Of a DNA stretch of 64,000 nucleotides, positions 24,883 to 34,319 are shown piece by piece. The position numbers were made by a program, and so were the translations under genes. This stretch comes from Clostridium_I sp047718555 (GTDB lineage Bacteria; Bacillota; Clostridia; Clostridiales; Clostridiaceae): positions 1 through 64,000 of the forward strand of contig NZ_JBDNRK010000006.1 of the NCBI RefSeq assembly GCF_047718555.1, given 5' to 3'. Each line of letters starts with the position of its first letter. Position 1 is the first letter of the stretch. Under the pieces are notes generated by a model. That model was not told the DNA's origin and searched no databases. It saw only the letters and a program-made list of their open reading frames with translations.

Positions 24883-25572
24883 ATGGACATAAGTAATAGA
24901 TTGAAAAGTATTGCAAATATGGTTGGAAAATGTGAATGCGTTGCAGATATAGGTACAGATCATGCTTATTTACCTATATATTTGGTGGAACAGGGGATTT
25001 GTAATAGAGCCATTGCCTCTGATATAAATAAGGGGCCTGTAGAAAAGGCAAAACGCAATATTTATTTTGCACATAGATCAGATCAGATACAATGTAGGTT
25101 GGGAGCCGGACTTACTACGATTTTACCACAAGAGGTAAATTGTGCTATTATAGCAGGGATGGGTGGAAATTTAATAAGAGATATATTAGAAGATAGTATT
25201 GAGGTTTTTAAAAATTTAGATTATGTAATTTTGCAGCCTGTTCAGAATGTAGATGTACTTAGAAAATATATCCTGGAAAATGGCTATAATATAATTGACG
25301 AGGAACTTTGTGTTGATGAGAATAAATACTATGAGATTATAAAAATCGCTTATGACAATAAATTTGAAAAGTTTGATGATATATATTGTGAAATAAGTAA
25401 AAAACTATTAGAAAAAAAACATCCACTTTTAAAAAAATATATCTTTTTTAAAATCAGAAAGTATGATAAAATATTAAATGATATAAATTATACTAGTAAA
25501 CTTGCAATAAGTAGAAAATGTGAATTAGAAGGAAAGATTATAAAACTTAAGGAGTTGTTGAAATGCCTTTAA
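24883..25572 (+). CDS. trmK: tRNA (adenine-22-N1)-methyltransferase
   Basis: SAM-dependent enzyme that makes m1A22 in tRNA. The 229-residue protein has DIGTDHAYLP at 22-31 (SAM motif), AIIAGMGGNLI and QPVQNVDVLRKYI, typical of TrmK/YqfN. GGGAGTGTAG precedes ATG 24883. It overlaps the next gene by 10 bases; the rpoD-trmK-nif3 order is conserved in Firmicutes. Confidence 0.95.
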   Translation: MDISNRLKSIANMVGKCECVADIGTDHAYLPIYLVEQGICNRAIASDINKGPVEKAKRNIYFAHRSDQIQCRLGAGLTTILPQEVNCAIIAGMGGNLIRDILEDSIEVFKNLDYVILQPVQNVDVLRKYILENGYNIIDEELCVDENKYYEIIKIAYDNKFEKFDDIYCEISKKLLEKKHPLLKKYIFFKIRKYDKILNDINYTSKLAISRKCELEGKIIKLKELLKCL

Positions 25573-26378
25573 GAGTTAAAGATATCTGTTCCATTATGGA
25601 GAAAGTTGCACCTAAAAAATTAAGCGAAAATTATGACAATGTTGGACTTATGGTCGGAAATTTCGAGAAAAATATAAGTTCCATTTTAGTTGCACTGGAT
25701 TGTACTTTAACTGTTATTGAGGAAGCTAAGAGGAAAAAATGTAATTTTATACTTACACATCACCCTCTACTCTTCAAAAGACCTAATTCAATAACTACGG
25801 GGACTCTCCTTGGAGAAAAGATTATAAAATTAATTAAAAATGATATAGATTTATATTCCACCCATACTAATTTAGACTCTGTAAAGGGTGGACTAAACGA
25901 CATATTAGTAGAAATTTTAGGGTTTTCTAATGCAGAAGTAATAGAACTATCAACAATTGAAGGCTTCAATGATGGAAATTCTGGAATTGGAAGAATTGTA
26001 GTTTTAGATAAAAAAATTAAACTTTCTGAGTTATGCGAATTGGTAAAGGAGAAGCTGGAACTTACTCATTTAGCATATATTGGTGAGGAAGAAAGCCCTA
26101 TTGAAAAAATAGCATTGATTAATGGCAGTGGAACTGCTTATATGGATATAAGCAGAGAATTAGGTGCAGATTGTATAATTACAGGAGATGTGACTTATCA
26201 TTATGCTAGTGATTATGCTGAAATGGGTATAGCTGTTATTGATGCAGGACATTTTGGAACAGAATGGCCTGCATTAAAGAAAGTAGCCTCTGTTCTTGAA
26301 AATGGAATTAATAAATTAGGATATAATAATTCTGTAGTATTATCAGAAGTTACAAGAAATCCATACAAAACGAAGTAG
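25563..26378 (+). CDS. Nif3-like dinuclear metal center protein (YqfO type)
   Basis: A 271-residue protein of the widely conserved Nif3/YbgI family, a hexameric ring with a two-metal site; its reaction is unsettled. Metal-site motifs are LTHHPLLF near 63-70, STHTNLD near 99, and DAGHFGTEWPAL near the C-terminus. It is the compact form without the inserted PII-like domain, but a mid-region spacer remains. It overlaps trmK (ATG within the last codons of trmK). Confidence 0.93.
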   Translation: MPLRVKDICSIMEKVAPKKLSENYDNVGLMVGNFEKNISSILVALDCTLTVIEEAKRKKCNFILTHHPLLFKRPNSITTGTLLGEKIIKLIKNDIDLYSTHTNLDSVKGGLNDILVEILGFSNAEVIELSTIEGFNDGNSGIGRIVVLDKKIKLSELCELVKEKLELTHLAYIGEEESPIEKIALINGSGTAYMDISRELGADCIITGDVTYHYASDYAEMGIAVIDAGHFGTEWPALKKVASVLENGINKLGYNNSVVLSEVTRNPYKTK

Positions 26379-26408
26379 GAATAGCTTAATGCTATTTCTG
26401 CTTCATTT
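26372..26408 (+). terminator. Terminator overlapping the nif3-like stop codon
   Basis: GAAGTAGGAATAGC (26372-26385) pairs with GCTATTTCTGCTTC (26391-26404), then ATTTTGTTTT. The stop codon TAG lies in the 5' arm. Confidence 0.8.
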
Positions 26409-26519
26409 TGTTTTATATAGATAAAATATATAGATGCTTAATATTTGTTATTTCTAACACTATTTATAGTGAGTGTAAAATAATCTTACTTATTATAGAA
26501 TCAGGGAGGAATGATTACT

Positions 26520-27254
26520 ATGGGTAATTCAAAATTATTACTTGAGCTTCAAAGGTGTTATCAGGATATTGAAGAGAGCAGAAAGGTCTTAAATGATGGA
26601 TCATATCTTTATCTATTAAAAAAGATGAAAAAAGAATTTGAGAATATGAAGAATAAATATAATGGAAAACGCAAAGCTCTTGAAGATTTAAAAGTTGAAT
26701 ACACTTCTATAGGTAAGGACTTAAGAAGTTTAAAAAATAAAATAGATAAAAATGAACATGATTTATATAATAATGCTGATAATGATGTAAAAGCTATAAA
26801 TGCACTTCAAAGCAATATTGAAATTAACAAGGAGAAATTAAAAACTTTAGAGGATAAAGCTATAGAGCTTTTAGAAGTAGAAGAAAAATTAAAGTTAGAT
26901 ATAGAGTCACTTAAAATGGATTTAATAAATGTTAAAAATAATTTTTATAATTATAAAAAAGTCACTAGCGAAAAAATAAATGATGCAAAAGATAAGTTAC
27001 AGGAATCAGAGAATAGAGTAGAGGAATTGAAGAAAATAATTCCAGAAAATGAGTTAAAAGTATTTTATTCTATGATTGATAAGAGAAAAGTTGCAGTAGT
27101 AAAGTTAAAAAATGAAATTTGTGAAGGCTGTAAAATGCGAGTTTCATCAGTTACTTTGGATAATATATATAAAGGAAAAGAAATAGTGTACTGTGATAAC
27201 TGTGGAAGGATTTTAATATATGATGATGGAAAAAAGTTGAAAGAAGCTAAATGA
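26520..27254 (+). CDS. Coiled-coil protein with C4 zinc ribbon
   Basis: A 244-residue protein: residues 1-190 are a long Lys/Glu-rich helical hairpin (coiled coil), and the C-terminus holds a zinc ribbon CEGCKMRVSS...CDNCGR. This is the layout of the C4-type zinc ribbon (formerly DUF164) family, which lies beside trmK-nif3 in many Firmicutes; its function is unclear, possibly nucleic acid binding. ATG 26520 is chosen over ATG 26511, which abuts AGGGAGG. Confidence 0.88.
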   Translation: MGNSKLLLELQRCYQDIEESRKVLNDGSYLYLLKKMKKEFENMKNKYNGKRKALEDLKVEYTSIGKDLRSLKNKIDKNEHDLYNNADNDVKAINALQSNIEINKEKLKTLEDKAIELLEVEEKLKLDIESLKMDLINVKNNFYNYKKVTSEKINDAKDKLQESENRVEELKKIIPENELKVFYSMIDKRKVAVVKLKNEICEGCKMRVSSVTLDNIYKGKEIVYCDNCGRILIYDDGKKLKEAK

Positions 27255-27302
27255 AATTCAAAAAAGCATTGATTTTCTCATTGTAATATGATATTATATT
27301 AT

Positions 27303-27658
27303 CTGCGAGTAAGCCAGACAATCGCTGCTGCTTTTGCAGGAGAGGAAAGTCCGAGCTCCATAGGGCAAGGGTGCCAGGTAACTCCTGGTGGAGGCGACTC
27401 TAAGGAAAGTGCAACAGAGATATACCGCTAAAGGTAGCTTTTAGCTATACTAGTAAGGGTGGAAAGGCGAGGTAAGAGCTCACCAGCACATTGGCAACTA
27501 TGTGGCTATGTAAACCCCATCTGGAGCAAGATCGAATAGAAAGACTTTATGGAACGGCCCGTTCCGTCTTTGGGTGTATCGCTTGAGCCTATATGGTAAC
27601 AATAGGCCTAGATAGATGATTGTCTAACACAGAACTCGGCTTACAGGCGTGCTCGTCC
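27303..27658 (+). ncRNA. rnpB: RNase P RNA
   Basis: Catalytic RNA that trims tRNA 5' leaders. Universal core blocks are present in order: GAGGAAAGTCCGAGCTCC near the 5' end, GGTGGAAAGGCGAGGTAAGAGC-like sequence in the middle (CGAGGTAAGAGCTCACCAGC), and ACAGAACTCGGCTTACAGG near the 3' end. The terminal CGAGTAAGCC and GGCTTA..CTCG pair. A terminator follows directly. Ends are approximate. Confidence 0.96.
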
Positions 27659-27662
27659 ATTG

Positions 27663-27695
27663 AAAACACCAGGTTTTATACCTGGTGTTTTTTTA
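27663..27695 (+). terminator. Terminator of rnpB
   Basis: ACACCAGG, loop TTTTATA, CCTGGTGT, then seven T. Confidence 0.92.
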
Positions 27696-27803
27696 GTATA
27701 ACTTATTTAGAGTCTTCTATGAGAATTACATTAAATTCTACATGATACAATTGGATGGGGAAAATTTTCTCTTACAGAATTTATATGTTCTTTAGAAAAA
27801 TTT

Positions 27804-27836
27804 AAAGACCTAGGCTCAGTAAAACCTAGGTCTTTT
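27804..27836. terminator. Perfect hairpin in rnpB-PLP gene gap
   Basis: AAAGACCTAGG (27804-27814) and CCTAGGTCTTT (27825-27835) are perfectly paired. It is A-rich on one side and T-rich on the other, so it could terminate either strand. No gene lies just before it; the rest of 27696-28008 is A/T-rich with nothing else recognised. Confidence 0.5.
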
Positions 27837-28008
27837 GAAAAGTGATTTTTCATGAAGACTACATTTAACATTATTACCATATAACTATTGTTTATTCACT
27901 TATAATAAAATATATATATTTTTTAGGATGCTGCTAATATTGTGGTTGTTATTTTTTCTTAAATGTTTTATAATATTTATAAAACACATAGGAAAGGTTG
28001 GATATATT

Positions 28009-29187
28009 ATGGCCGATAAAAATGAAATTAGCTTTATTACAAAATGTGTCCATGTTGGTAATGATATAGATAAAGAAACTGGAGCAATAAGAAGGCCACT
28101 TACTATGGCAAATAGCTATAGACTTCCAGAAGATGCATCAACTCTTAATTGGAGTGATCCAAATAATTTAGTTTATACTAGAAATACTTCTGCCAATCAG
28201 ATATATCTTCAACAGAGATTAGCAGCTTTAGAGGGTGGAGAGGATTGTGTTGTGCTAGCTAGCGGCGTTGCTGCACTTTCTGCTGTATTTTTTACATTTT
28301 TAAATAGGGAGTCTCATGTAATTTGTTCTAATGTTTCATACATAGCAGTATATAGGTTATTAAATGAATATTTACCTGATAAATATGGTATAGAAACTAC
28401 TCTTGTGAATAGTTCAAATATAGATGAGATAAAAAAGGCAATAAGACCAAATACTAAACTTATACATATAGAGACTCCGGGAAATCCTACTACTAGAATA
28501 AGTGATATTGAAGAGATATCAAAGATTGCGAAAAAGGCAGGAGCTTTACTTTCAGTAGACAGTACCTTTGCATCACCATTTTTACAGCATCCACTTGAGC
28601 TTGGAGCAGATCTTGTGGTTCACAGTTTGACAAAGTATATAAATGGACATGGAGATGCTATGGGTGGAGGTATAATTGGTAAGAAAGAACTCATAGATAA
28701 GATTAAACGTGAGGCTATGGTAAACGTAGGAGGTGCCATAAGTCCTTTTAATGCATGGCTAATAATGCGTGGTGTTGTAACACTTCCTTTACGTATGAAA
28801 CAACATAGTGAAAGTGCACTTAAAATTGCAGAGTTTTTGGAGAGTTATCCAGCAGTAAAATTTGTTGCTTACCCTGGGCTTAAAAGTCATCCACAACATG
28901 AAATTGCAAAGAAACAGATGAGTATGTTTTCTGGAGTTATATCTTTTGGTCTAAAGGCAGATGTGGAAACCCATAATAAATTTGTAAATTCTTTGGAAAT
29001 TGTTATTTCTGCGGTATCCATTGGGCATGATGAAAGTTTAATTGTCTACACTGGACCTGATGATGAAAGAAATCACTTTTATCCAGAGGAATTTAAAGAG
29101 GGACATCTTAGATTTAGTGTGGGCCTTGAAGATCCAGAGGATATTATAAATGATTTAAGGCAAGCCTTTGAGAAATGTGGATTGTAA
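28009..29187 (+). CDS. Cys/Met-metabolism PLP-dependent enzyme
   Basis: Member of the cystathionine synthase/lyase and methionine gamma-lyase family. The 392-residue protein has the PLP lysine in HSLTKYINGHGDAMGG (near 208), YTRNTSANQ and ALEGGEDCVVLASG in the N-terminal half, and LRFSVGLEDPEDII at the end, all standard for the family. Which reaction it runs cannot be told from sequence. An upstream in-frame start at 27928 adds a hydrophobic stretch, but ATG 28009 behind AGGAAAGG gives the family N-terminus. Confidence 0.88.
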   Translation: MADKNEISFITKCVHVGNDIDKETGAIRRPLTMANSYRLPEDASTLNWSDPNNLVYTRNTSANQIYLQQRLAALEGGEDCVVLASGVAALSAVFFTFLNRESHVICSNVSYIAVYRLLNEYLPDKYGIETTLVNSSNIDEIKKAIRPNTKLIHIETPGNPTTRISDIEEISKIAKKAGALLSVDSTFASPFLQHPLELGADLVVHSLTKYINGHGDAMGGGIIGKKELIDKIKREAMVNVGGAISPFNAWLIMRGVVTLPLRMKQHSESALKIAEFLESYPAVKFVAYPGLKSHPQHEIAKKQMSMFSGVISFGLKADVETHNKFVNSLEIVISAVSIGHDESLIVYTGPDDERNHFYPEEFKEGHLRFSVGLEDPEDIINDLRQAFEKCGL

Positions 29188-29221
29188 AATTCAATTATAA
29201 CTAAACTTTTATGATTATAAC

Positions 29222-29263
29222 AAAGCACTACGGAATCTTTACGAATTTCCATGGTGCTTTTAT
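29222..29263. terminator. Bidirectional terminator between convergent genes
   Basis: AAAGCACTACGGAA (29222-29235) pairs, with two mismatches, with TTCCATGGTGCTTT (29247-29260), ending in a T-rich run. Confidence 0.8.
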
Positions 29264-29308
29264 TATCAATTAAATTTTAAATGTAATTTCTAAGATTTAT
29301 GGTAGTTA

Positions 29309-30208
29309 TTAGACAGCTTTATTTCTAAGAGCTTGTATTTTTTTCTTGTATGGAATTCTATTGTTAATTAAAACAATACTTAAAATTATAATTATTAATC
29401 CAATAACATTTTGAATAGTAATTTTTTCTCTTAAAAAGAGGGCAGCCCATATAATGCCAAATGCAGGAACTAAAAAAGTTACACTTAAGGTTTTTACTGC
29501 ACCAACCTGCTTAATTAGATAAAAGTATATTAAATAAGCAATAGATGTACAAAGTATACCTAATAAAATAACAGAAATAATTGCTTTAGAACTAGGTACT
29601 TGCTTAGGCAGAGTTAAAATGCTAAAAGGTAACAATATTATTGTAGCAGCTAATTGCTGGCCGAGAGCTAAATTTAGGGGAGGTACATTTTTGGAAACTT
29701 TTAAGGAAGAATATACCCCTACAAATCCATAGGAAAATGCAGCTAATATAGACAAAAGAGCATATATCCATATATTTTTAACATGTGTACTTGTTAATCC
29801 AACAAGAACTATAACTCCTAAAAAACCTAAAATTAGACCAAGTACCTTTTTTATATTTAAATGTTCTTTGCTCCAAATTACTGAAACAATAGCCGTAAAG
29901 GTTGGTGTAGTTGCATTCAAGATTGCGGCTAATGATGCAGTTATATGTAATTCAGCAGTGCATATAAGGGCAAAGGGCAGTGCTGCATTTAACAGACCTA
30001 AAATAAAATATTCTTTCCACATTTTTAAAAATGATATCTTATCTTTATTTAAGAAGCAGACAATTATCAAGGTGATGGCAGATATTAGAACCCTTAAATT
30101 TGTTGTAAAGATTGCTCCCATTTCCGGGGAACTGATTTTCATAAATAGAAAAGAGAAGCCCCATAAGGCTGATAATAAAATTATTGCTAAAAAGTATTTA
30201 GTTTTCAT
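29309..30208 (-). CDS. EamA (DMT) family exporter
   Basis: A 299-residue drug/metabolite-type membrane transporter with about ten helices in two EamA repeats. The N-terminus is LLSALWGFSFLFMKI, the first repeat ends near residue 145, and the second ends with FLREKITIQNVIGL. The substrate is unknown, often amino acids or metabolites. The open frame extends upstream, but ATG 30208 with AAGGAGG at the right spacing is the start. It is convergent with the PLP enzyme. Confidence 0.9.
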   Translation of the reverse strand: MKTKYFLAIILLSALWGFSFLFMKISSPEMGAIFTTNLRVLISAITLIIVCFLNKDKISFLKMWKEYFILGLLNAALPFALICTAELHITASLAAILNATTPTFTAIVSVIWSKEHLNIKKVLGLILGFLGVIVLVGLTSTHVKNIWIYALLSILAAFSYGFVGVYSSLKVSKNVPPLNLALGQQLAATIILLPFSILTLPKQVPSSKAIISVILLGILCTSIAYLIYFYLIKQVGAVKTLSVTFLVPAFGIIWAALFLREKITIQNVIGLIIIILSIVLINNRIPYKKKIQALRNKAV

Positions 30209-30514
30209 TGAAAAATGCCTCCTTATTTTATCTATTACAATTATAATAGATATCTTTTTCAAAATCCTCTTTAATACTAATTTTTTATTAAAAATAATAT
30301 ATAAATTGTTTTTTAAATTATACATATAATCAATAATGACATATATTTTTTTTATTCATGCAAATATATTAAAGAAAACGATTATCAATATTGCATTAGA
30401 ATCTTTCATAAAGCTAAGCATATAATGCTGCACAGCAGATATTAATTAGGGTGTACGGTATTATCATTTATTCAATACAAAATTAATTTATAACAGTATA
30501 AAATAAAAATTAGG

Positions 30515-30543
30515 TTGACTTTTGAAATGTTAAATGTTAAAAT
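30515..30543 (+). promoter_or_regulatory. Promoter of the purine permease gene
   Basis: TTGACT (30515-30520), 17-base spacer, TAAAAT (30538-30543), just upstream of the riboswitch aptamer. The gap 30209-30514 is A/T-rich and shows nothing else. Confidence 0.65.
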
Positions 30544-30562
30544 TCTTCACGTAATGTTAAAA

Positions 30563-30632
30563 CATCCGTATAATCTTGACAATATGGGTCAAGAGTTTCT
30601 ACCAAGGTACCTTAAATCTTTGACTATGGATG
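30563..30632 (+). promoter_or_regulatory. Purine (guanine-type) riboswitch
   Basis: P1 is CATCCGTATA with TATGGATG. Loop and junction blocks ATAATCTTGACAATATGG and GTTTCTACC are canonical. The selectivity base in GACTAT is C, which specifies guanine or hypoxanthine rather than adenine. Downstream, a perfect 14-bp A/T hairpin (30645-30658 with 30666-30679) may be part of the expression platform; a T run occurs only at about 30717. Confidence 0.92.
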
Positions 30633-30761
30633 AATCTAAGTTAATATTTTAAATTTTCTTCACAGGAAAATTTAAAATAAGATTCGTTAATGGATGTAAT
30701 TATATATTCATGACGGGTTTTTTTGCTTTATTCTATATTTATTTTTAAGGAGGAATGACTT

Positions 30762-32129
30762 TTGACAAACGGGGAAGAAACTCAAAACAAATCATTTTTG
30801 GAATCATATTTTAAATTGTCAGAGAACAAGACAAATCCAAGAACAGAGATTGTAGCAGGTATTACTACATTTATTACTATGGCTTATATTATATTTGTAA
30901 ACCCAAGTATACTTAAGCTTACTGGAATGGATGCAAATGCAGTCTTTGTTGCAACTTGCATAGCGGCAGCTGTGGGAACTATTATAATGGCATTGTATGC
31001 TAATTTGCCTTTTGCACAGGCTCCAGGCATGGGACTTAATGCATTCTTTACTTACACTGTATGCCTTACGCTGCATTATACATGGCAGCAGGCATTAGCA
31101 GCAGTCTTTATTTCAGGTGTATTATTTATAATAATTACCTTAACTTCTATAAGAGAAAAGATAGTAGATGCACTGCCTCAAACTTTAAAATTTGCTATCT
31201 CAGGTGGAATTGGTCTTTTTATTGCACTTATTGGACTTAAAAATGGTGGTATTATAGTTGCCAATGAAGCTACATTGGTAGGCTTTGGTAAACTTATTGA
31301 GCCAAGTGCCACCCTTACACTAATAGGTATTGTCATTACAGCAATACTTATGGCAAAAAAGGTTAAGGGTTCAATCTTAATAGGTATATTAGTTACAACA
31401 ATTATTGGTATACCTCTTAAAATAACTCATCCGGTACCAATTAGCCAGCTTGTGGGTCTTCCTCCAAGTATAGCACCTACATTTTTAAAAATGGATTTTG
31501 GTGGACTTCTTGGACTAGGTAAAGCAGGTGTTGTAGGAGCAATAGTCAGTGTATTAATGGTAGTTATAACAATTTGCTTGGTTGACTTATTTGATACTCT
31601 TGGAACTTTAGTTGGAACAGCACAAAAGGCAAATATGGTTGATGAAAATGGAAGAGTTAAAAATATGCCAAAGGCGCTTATATGTGATGCAGTAGCTACA
31701 ACAGTAGGTTCAGTATTTGGTACTAGTACTGTAGTAACTTATGTAGAATCTACCTCGGGCGTGGCAGAAGGTGGACGTACAGGGCTTACATCATTAGTAG
31801 TAGGAGTATTATTCTTGTTTGCTTTATTTTTCTCAGGTCTTGTAGGTATGGTTCCGGCACAGGCAACGGCTCCAGCACTTGTTATTGTAGGAGTTTTGAT
31901 GCTGGGTTCAATTACAAAAATTAATTTTGAGGATTTTACTGAAGCATTTCCTGCATTCCTTACTATAGTAATTATGCCTTTTACTTATAGTATTGCTAAC
32001 GGAATAGCAGCAGGCATAATATCTTATCCAATAGTAAAATTAGTTACTGGAAAGGGTAAGAAAGTACACCCATTGATTTATATATTAGCTGTAATATTCA
32101 TAATAAGATTCTTAATATTACCAGAATAG
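30762..32129 (+). CDS. Purine permease (AzgA/PbuG-type NCS2 family)
   Basis: Guanine/hypoxanthine importer by family and by its guanine riboswitch. The 455-residue protein has about 12-14 membrane segments, the motifs QAPGMGLNAFFTYTVC and ESTSGVAEGGRTGLTSLV, and the N-terminal FKLSENKTNPRTEIVAGITT of the AzgA-like branch. The start is TTG 30762, 7 bases after AAGGAGG; the ATG at 30756 is out of frame. A bidirectional terminator follows. Confidence 0.93.
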   Translation: MTNGEETQNKSFLESYFKLSENKTNPRTEIVAGITTFITMAYIIFVNPSILKLTGMDANAVFVATCIAAAVGTIIMALYANLPFAQAPGMGLNAFFTYTVCLTLHYTWQQALAAVFISGVLFIIITLTSIREKIVDALPQTLKFAISGGIGLFIALIGLKNGGIIVANEATLVGFGKLIEPSATLTLIGIVITAILMAKKVKGSILIGILVTTIIGIPLKITHPVPISQLVGLPPSIAPTFLKMDFGGLLGLGKAGVVGAIVSVLMVVITICLVDLFDTLGTLVGTAQKANMVDENGRVKNMPKALICDAVATTVGSVFGTSTVVTYVESTSGVAEGGRTGLTSLVVGVLFLFALFFSGLVGMVPAQATAPALVIVGVLMLGSITKINFEDFTEAFPAFLTIVIMPFTYSIANGIAAGIISYPIVKLVTGKGKKVHPLIYILAVIFIIRFLILPE

Positions 32130-32137
32130 AATTTCAT

Positions 32138-32174
32138 ATTAAAAAAAGTTGGGAATTATATCCCAACTTTTTTT
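32138..32174. terminator. Bidirectional terminator between purine permease and ilvB
   Basis: AAAAAAGTTGGGA and TCCCAACTTTTTT flank a short loop; A and T runs serve both convergent genes. Confidence 0.92.
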
Positions 32175-33831
32175 AATCTTCAAGTTCAATCAAATCTGTA
32201 TTTGCAGAACCAGGAGGAACTATAGGCAGTACTTTTTCTTCCTTTAATATTTCACAATCAATTATTACAGGTTCATTTAAAGAAAGAGCAGTTTCTAGTA
32301 CAGAATCTATTTCATCATTAGAAGATATTTTAAAGGATTTTATTCCGTAAGCTGCTGCAAGTTTACAAAAGTCTGGTGTGGAATCAAATACAGTTTGGGA
32401 AAAGTTTTTGTTATAAAACATATCCTGCCACTGATATACCATACCCAGTACATGATTATTTAAAACAAGCTGAATTACTGGAAGTTTATATTTTGCTAAG
32501 GTTGCCAGTTCATTGCAATTCATTCTAAAACTGCCGTCACCAGCCACATTTATTACTTTTTTATTATCACTGCCTATACAGGCACCTATAGCAGCACCAA
32601 GTCCAAAGCCCATGGTTCCAAGTCCCCCAGAGGTAATAAAGCTTCTTGCATTTAAAAATTTAAAAAATTGTGCAGTCCACATCTGATTTTGACCAACCTC
32701 TGTAGTAACTATACAGTCTCCCTCCGTAAACTTATGCAATTTATCCAGTAAAATTTGAGGATTTACACTAGTGTTTTCTTTATACATAAGTGGATGAGAA
32801 TTTTTCCAAAGGTTAATTTGTTCCAGCCATTGTGGCTCACATTTCTCCTCTAAGGAAGAGATTAAAGTTGTGAGTACAGTTTTCACATCACCTCTTATGG
32901 AAACATCCTCTGGTAAATTTTTGCTGAACTCAGAAGCATCAATATCTATATGAATTATTTTGGCATTTGGCACAAAGGAGGTAACCTTGCCTGTAACTCT
33001 ATCACTAAAACGTGAACCTATGGCAATAAGAAGATCGCAATTAGAAAATGCATAGTTAGAGGTATAAGTTCCGTGCATACCTACCATGCCAAGAAACAAT
33101 TGATCATCCCCGGGAAAACCTCCAAGACCCATAAGAGAGCAGGATACAGGACATTGAATTTTTTTTGCAAAGTCGTATAATTCCTTAGAAGCATTAGAAC
33201 TTATAACTCCACCTCCAGCATAGATAACAGGTTTCTTTGATGCTTTTATTAGATTAACAGCTTGAGATAAATCGCCAGTTTCAGGCAAAGTATCTTTAAC
33301 AGTTTCGGTTAAAGGATAATAATTAATAATAGTATTTTGTATATCCTTTGGAATATCTATAAGTACAGGACCTGGACGACCGGTTGAGGCTATTTTAAAA
33401 GCTCTTCTTATAGTGTCTGAAAGGCTTTCGGGATCCTGTACAATGTAGTTTTCTTTAGTTATTGCCTTAGTTATACTTGTTATATCAACCTCCTGAAAAG
33501 AAGACTTTCCAAGATAGGATTTACCAACTTGCCCCGTAATAACTACTAGTGGTATTGAGTCACTAAAGGCAGTAGCAATTCCTGTAACTGTATTAGTAGC
33601 ACCAGGCCCTGAGGTTGCTATTACAACACCGACTTTTCCAGTTGCTCTTGCATAACCATCAGCAGCGTGAGTGGCGCCTTGCTCATGAGCAGTTAATATA
33701 TGTTTTATTTCTTTCTCATGGTATAAAGCGTCATATATTGGTAATACAGCTCCACCTGGATAACCGAAAATCACGTCAACTCCTTGTTCCTTTAGGCATT
33801 CTAATAGTACTTGCGCACCTGATAATTTCAA
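32173..33831 (-). CDS. ilvB: Acetolactate synthase large (catalytic) subunit
   Basis: TPP enzyme condensing two pyruvates, or pyruvate with 2-oxobutyrate, in Val/Leu/Ile synthesis. The 552-residue protein has the TPP-activating Glu50 in LTAHEQGATHAADGYAR, the FAD-domain middle, and the TPP-metal motif GDGSFRMNCNELATL..NNHVLG. The start is TTG 33831 behind AGGGGG. The regulatory subunit (ilvN/ilvH) is not adjacent: a terminator follows directly. Two tandem T-boxes lie in its leader. Confidence 0.95.
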   Translation of the reverse strand: MKLSGAQVLLECLKEQGVDVIFGYPGGAVLPIYDALYHEKEIKHILTAHEQGATHAADGYARATGKVGVVIATSGPGATNTVTGIATAFSDSIPLVVITGQVGKSYLGKSSFQEVDITSITKAITKENYIVQDPESLSDTIRRAFKIASTGRPGPVLIDIPKDIQNTIINYYPLTETVKDTLPETGDLSQAVNLIKASKKPVIYAGGGVISSNASKELYDFAKKIQCPVSCSLMGLGGFPGDDQLFLGMVGMHGTYTSNYAFSNCDLLIAIGSRFSDRVTGKVTSFVPNAKIIHIDIDASEFSKNLPEDVSIRGDVKTVLTTLISSLEEKCEPQWLEQINLWKNSHPLMYKENTSVNPQILLDKLHKFTEGDCIVTTEVGQNQMWTAQFFKFLNARSFITSGGLGTMGFGLGAAIGACIGSDNKKVINVAGDGSFRMNCNELATLAKYKLPVIQLVLNNHVLGMVYQWQDMFYNKNFSQTVFDSTPDFCKLAAAYGIKSFKISSNDEIDSVLETALSLNEPVIIDCEILKEEKVLPIVPPGSANTDLIELED

Positions 33832-33861
33832 TTTAAATCCCCCTTAATATTAAAAAAGTAT

Positions 33862-34062
33862 AAAAAAATAGACACAATGCCCTGGGGCGAGTGTCTGTTC
33901 GCGGTACCACCCAAAATTTTTCTTGTAAAAATAACGATCAATAGACCGGCACAGCTTACTGATTTCAGCCTGCAGCTCTAGGGTGATTTTCAACATACAA
34001 TTGTCCGCAGGTTTTCAGCTGCCCCCGCTCTCTTTTGGATATCCTTATGTATACTAGTCCCT
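33862..34062 (-). promoter_or_regulatory. T-box riboswitch 2, specifier AUC (Ile)
   Basis: Reading the - strand: stem I with GAGAGC, the distal AGCTGAAAACCTGC block, specifier loop GAAAATCACCC with codon ATC (33985-33987), the T-box bulge GGGTGGTACCGCG (33900-33912), then terminator AGACAC/GTGTCT with a T run (33862-33868). It lies proximal to ilvB and downstream of the first T-box. Confidence 0.9.
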
Positions 34063-34083
34063 ATCATAGCATTTAATTTAAAA

Positions 34084-34290
34084 TAAAAAACAGCCATCCT
34101 TCCTGGGGCGAGGAGACTGTTTCGCGGTACCACCCAATTTATTACTTAATTTATATAACGGCTACATGCCGGCACAACCTACTTAATTCAGTCTGCAACT
34201 CCAGGGTGAGTTTCGGTATACAATTATCCGCAGGTTTTCAGCTGCCCCTGCTCTCTTTTGGACATCTCTTATACTTACTTTTCCCTTTCA
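34084..34290 (-). promoter_or_regulatory. T-box riboswitch 1, specifier CUC (Leu)
   Basis: Same parts as its neighbour: GAGAGC, AGCTGAAAACCTGC, specifier loop GAAACTCACCC with CTC at 34208-34210 (aligned to ATC of the second T-box), T-box GGGTGGTACCGCG (34123-34135), and its own terminator AACAG..CTGTT with six T (34085-34090). Transcripts must pass this terminator before reaching the Ile T-box. Confidence 0.9.
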
Positions 34291-34319
34291 AGGTTTTTCA
34301 AAACTAATATTTACGTATA

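Noticed and set aside
27928..28008. N-terminal hydrophobic extension of the PLP enzyme
   Set aside because: No RBS before the upstream start and no such segment in the family; the AGGAAAGG before 28009 decides it.
30375..30398. Fur-box-like stretch (AACGATTATCAATATTG) upstream of the riboswitch
   Set aside because: Poor palindrome and no iron-related gene nearby.
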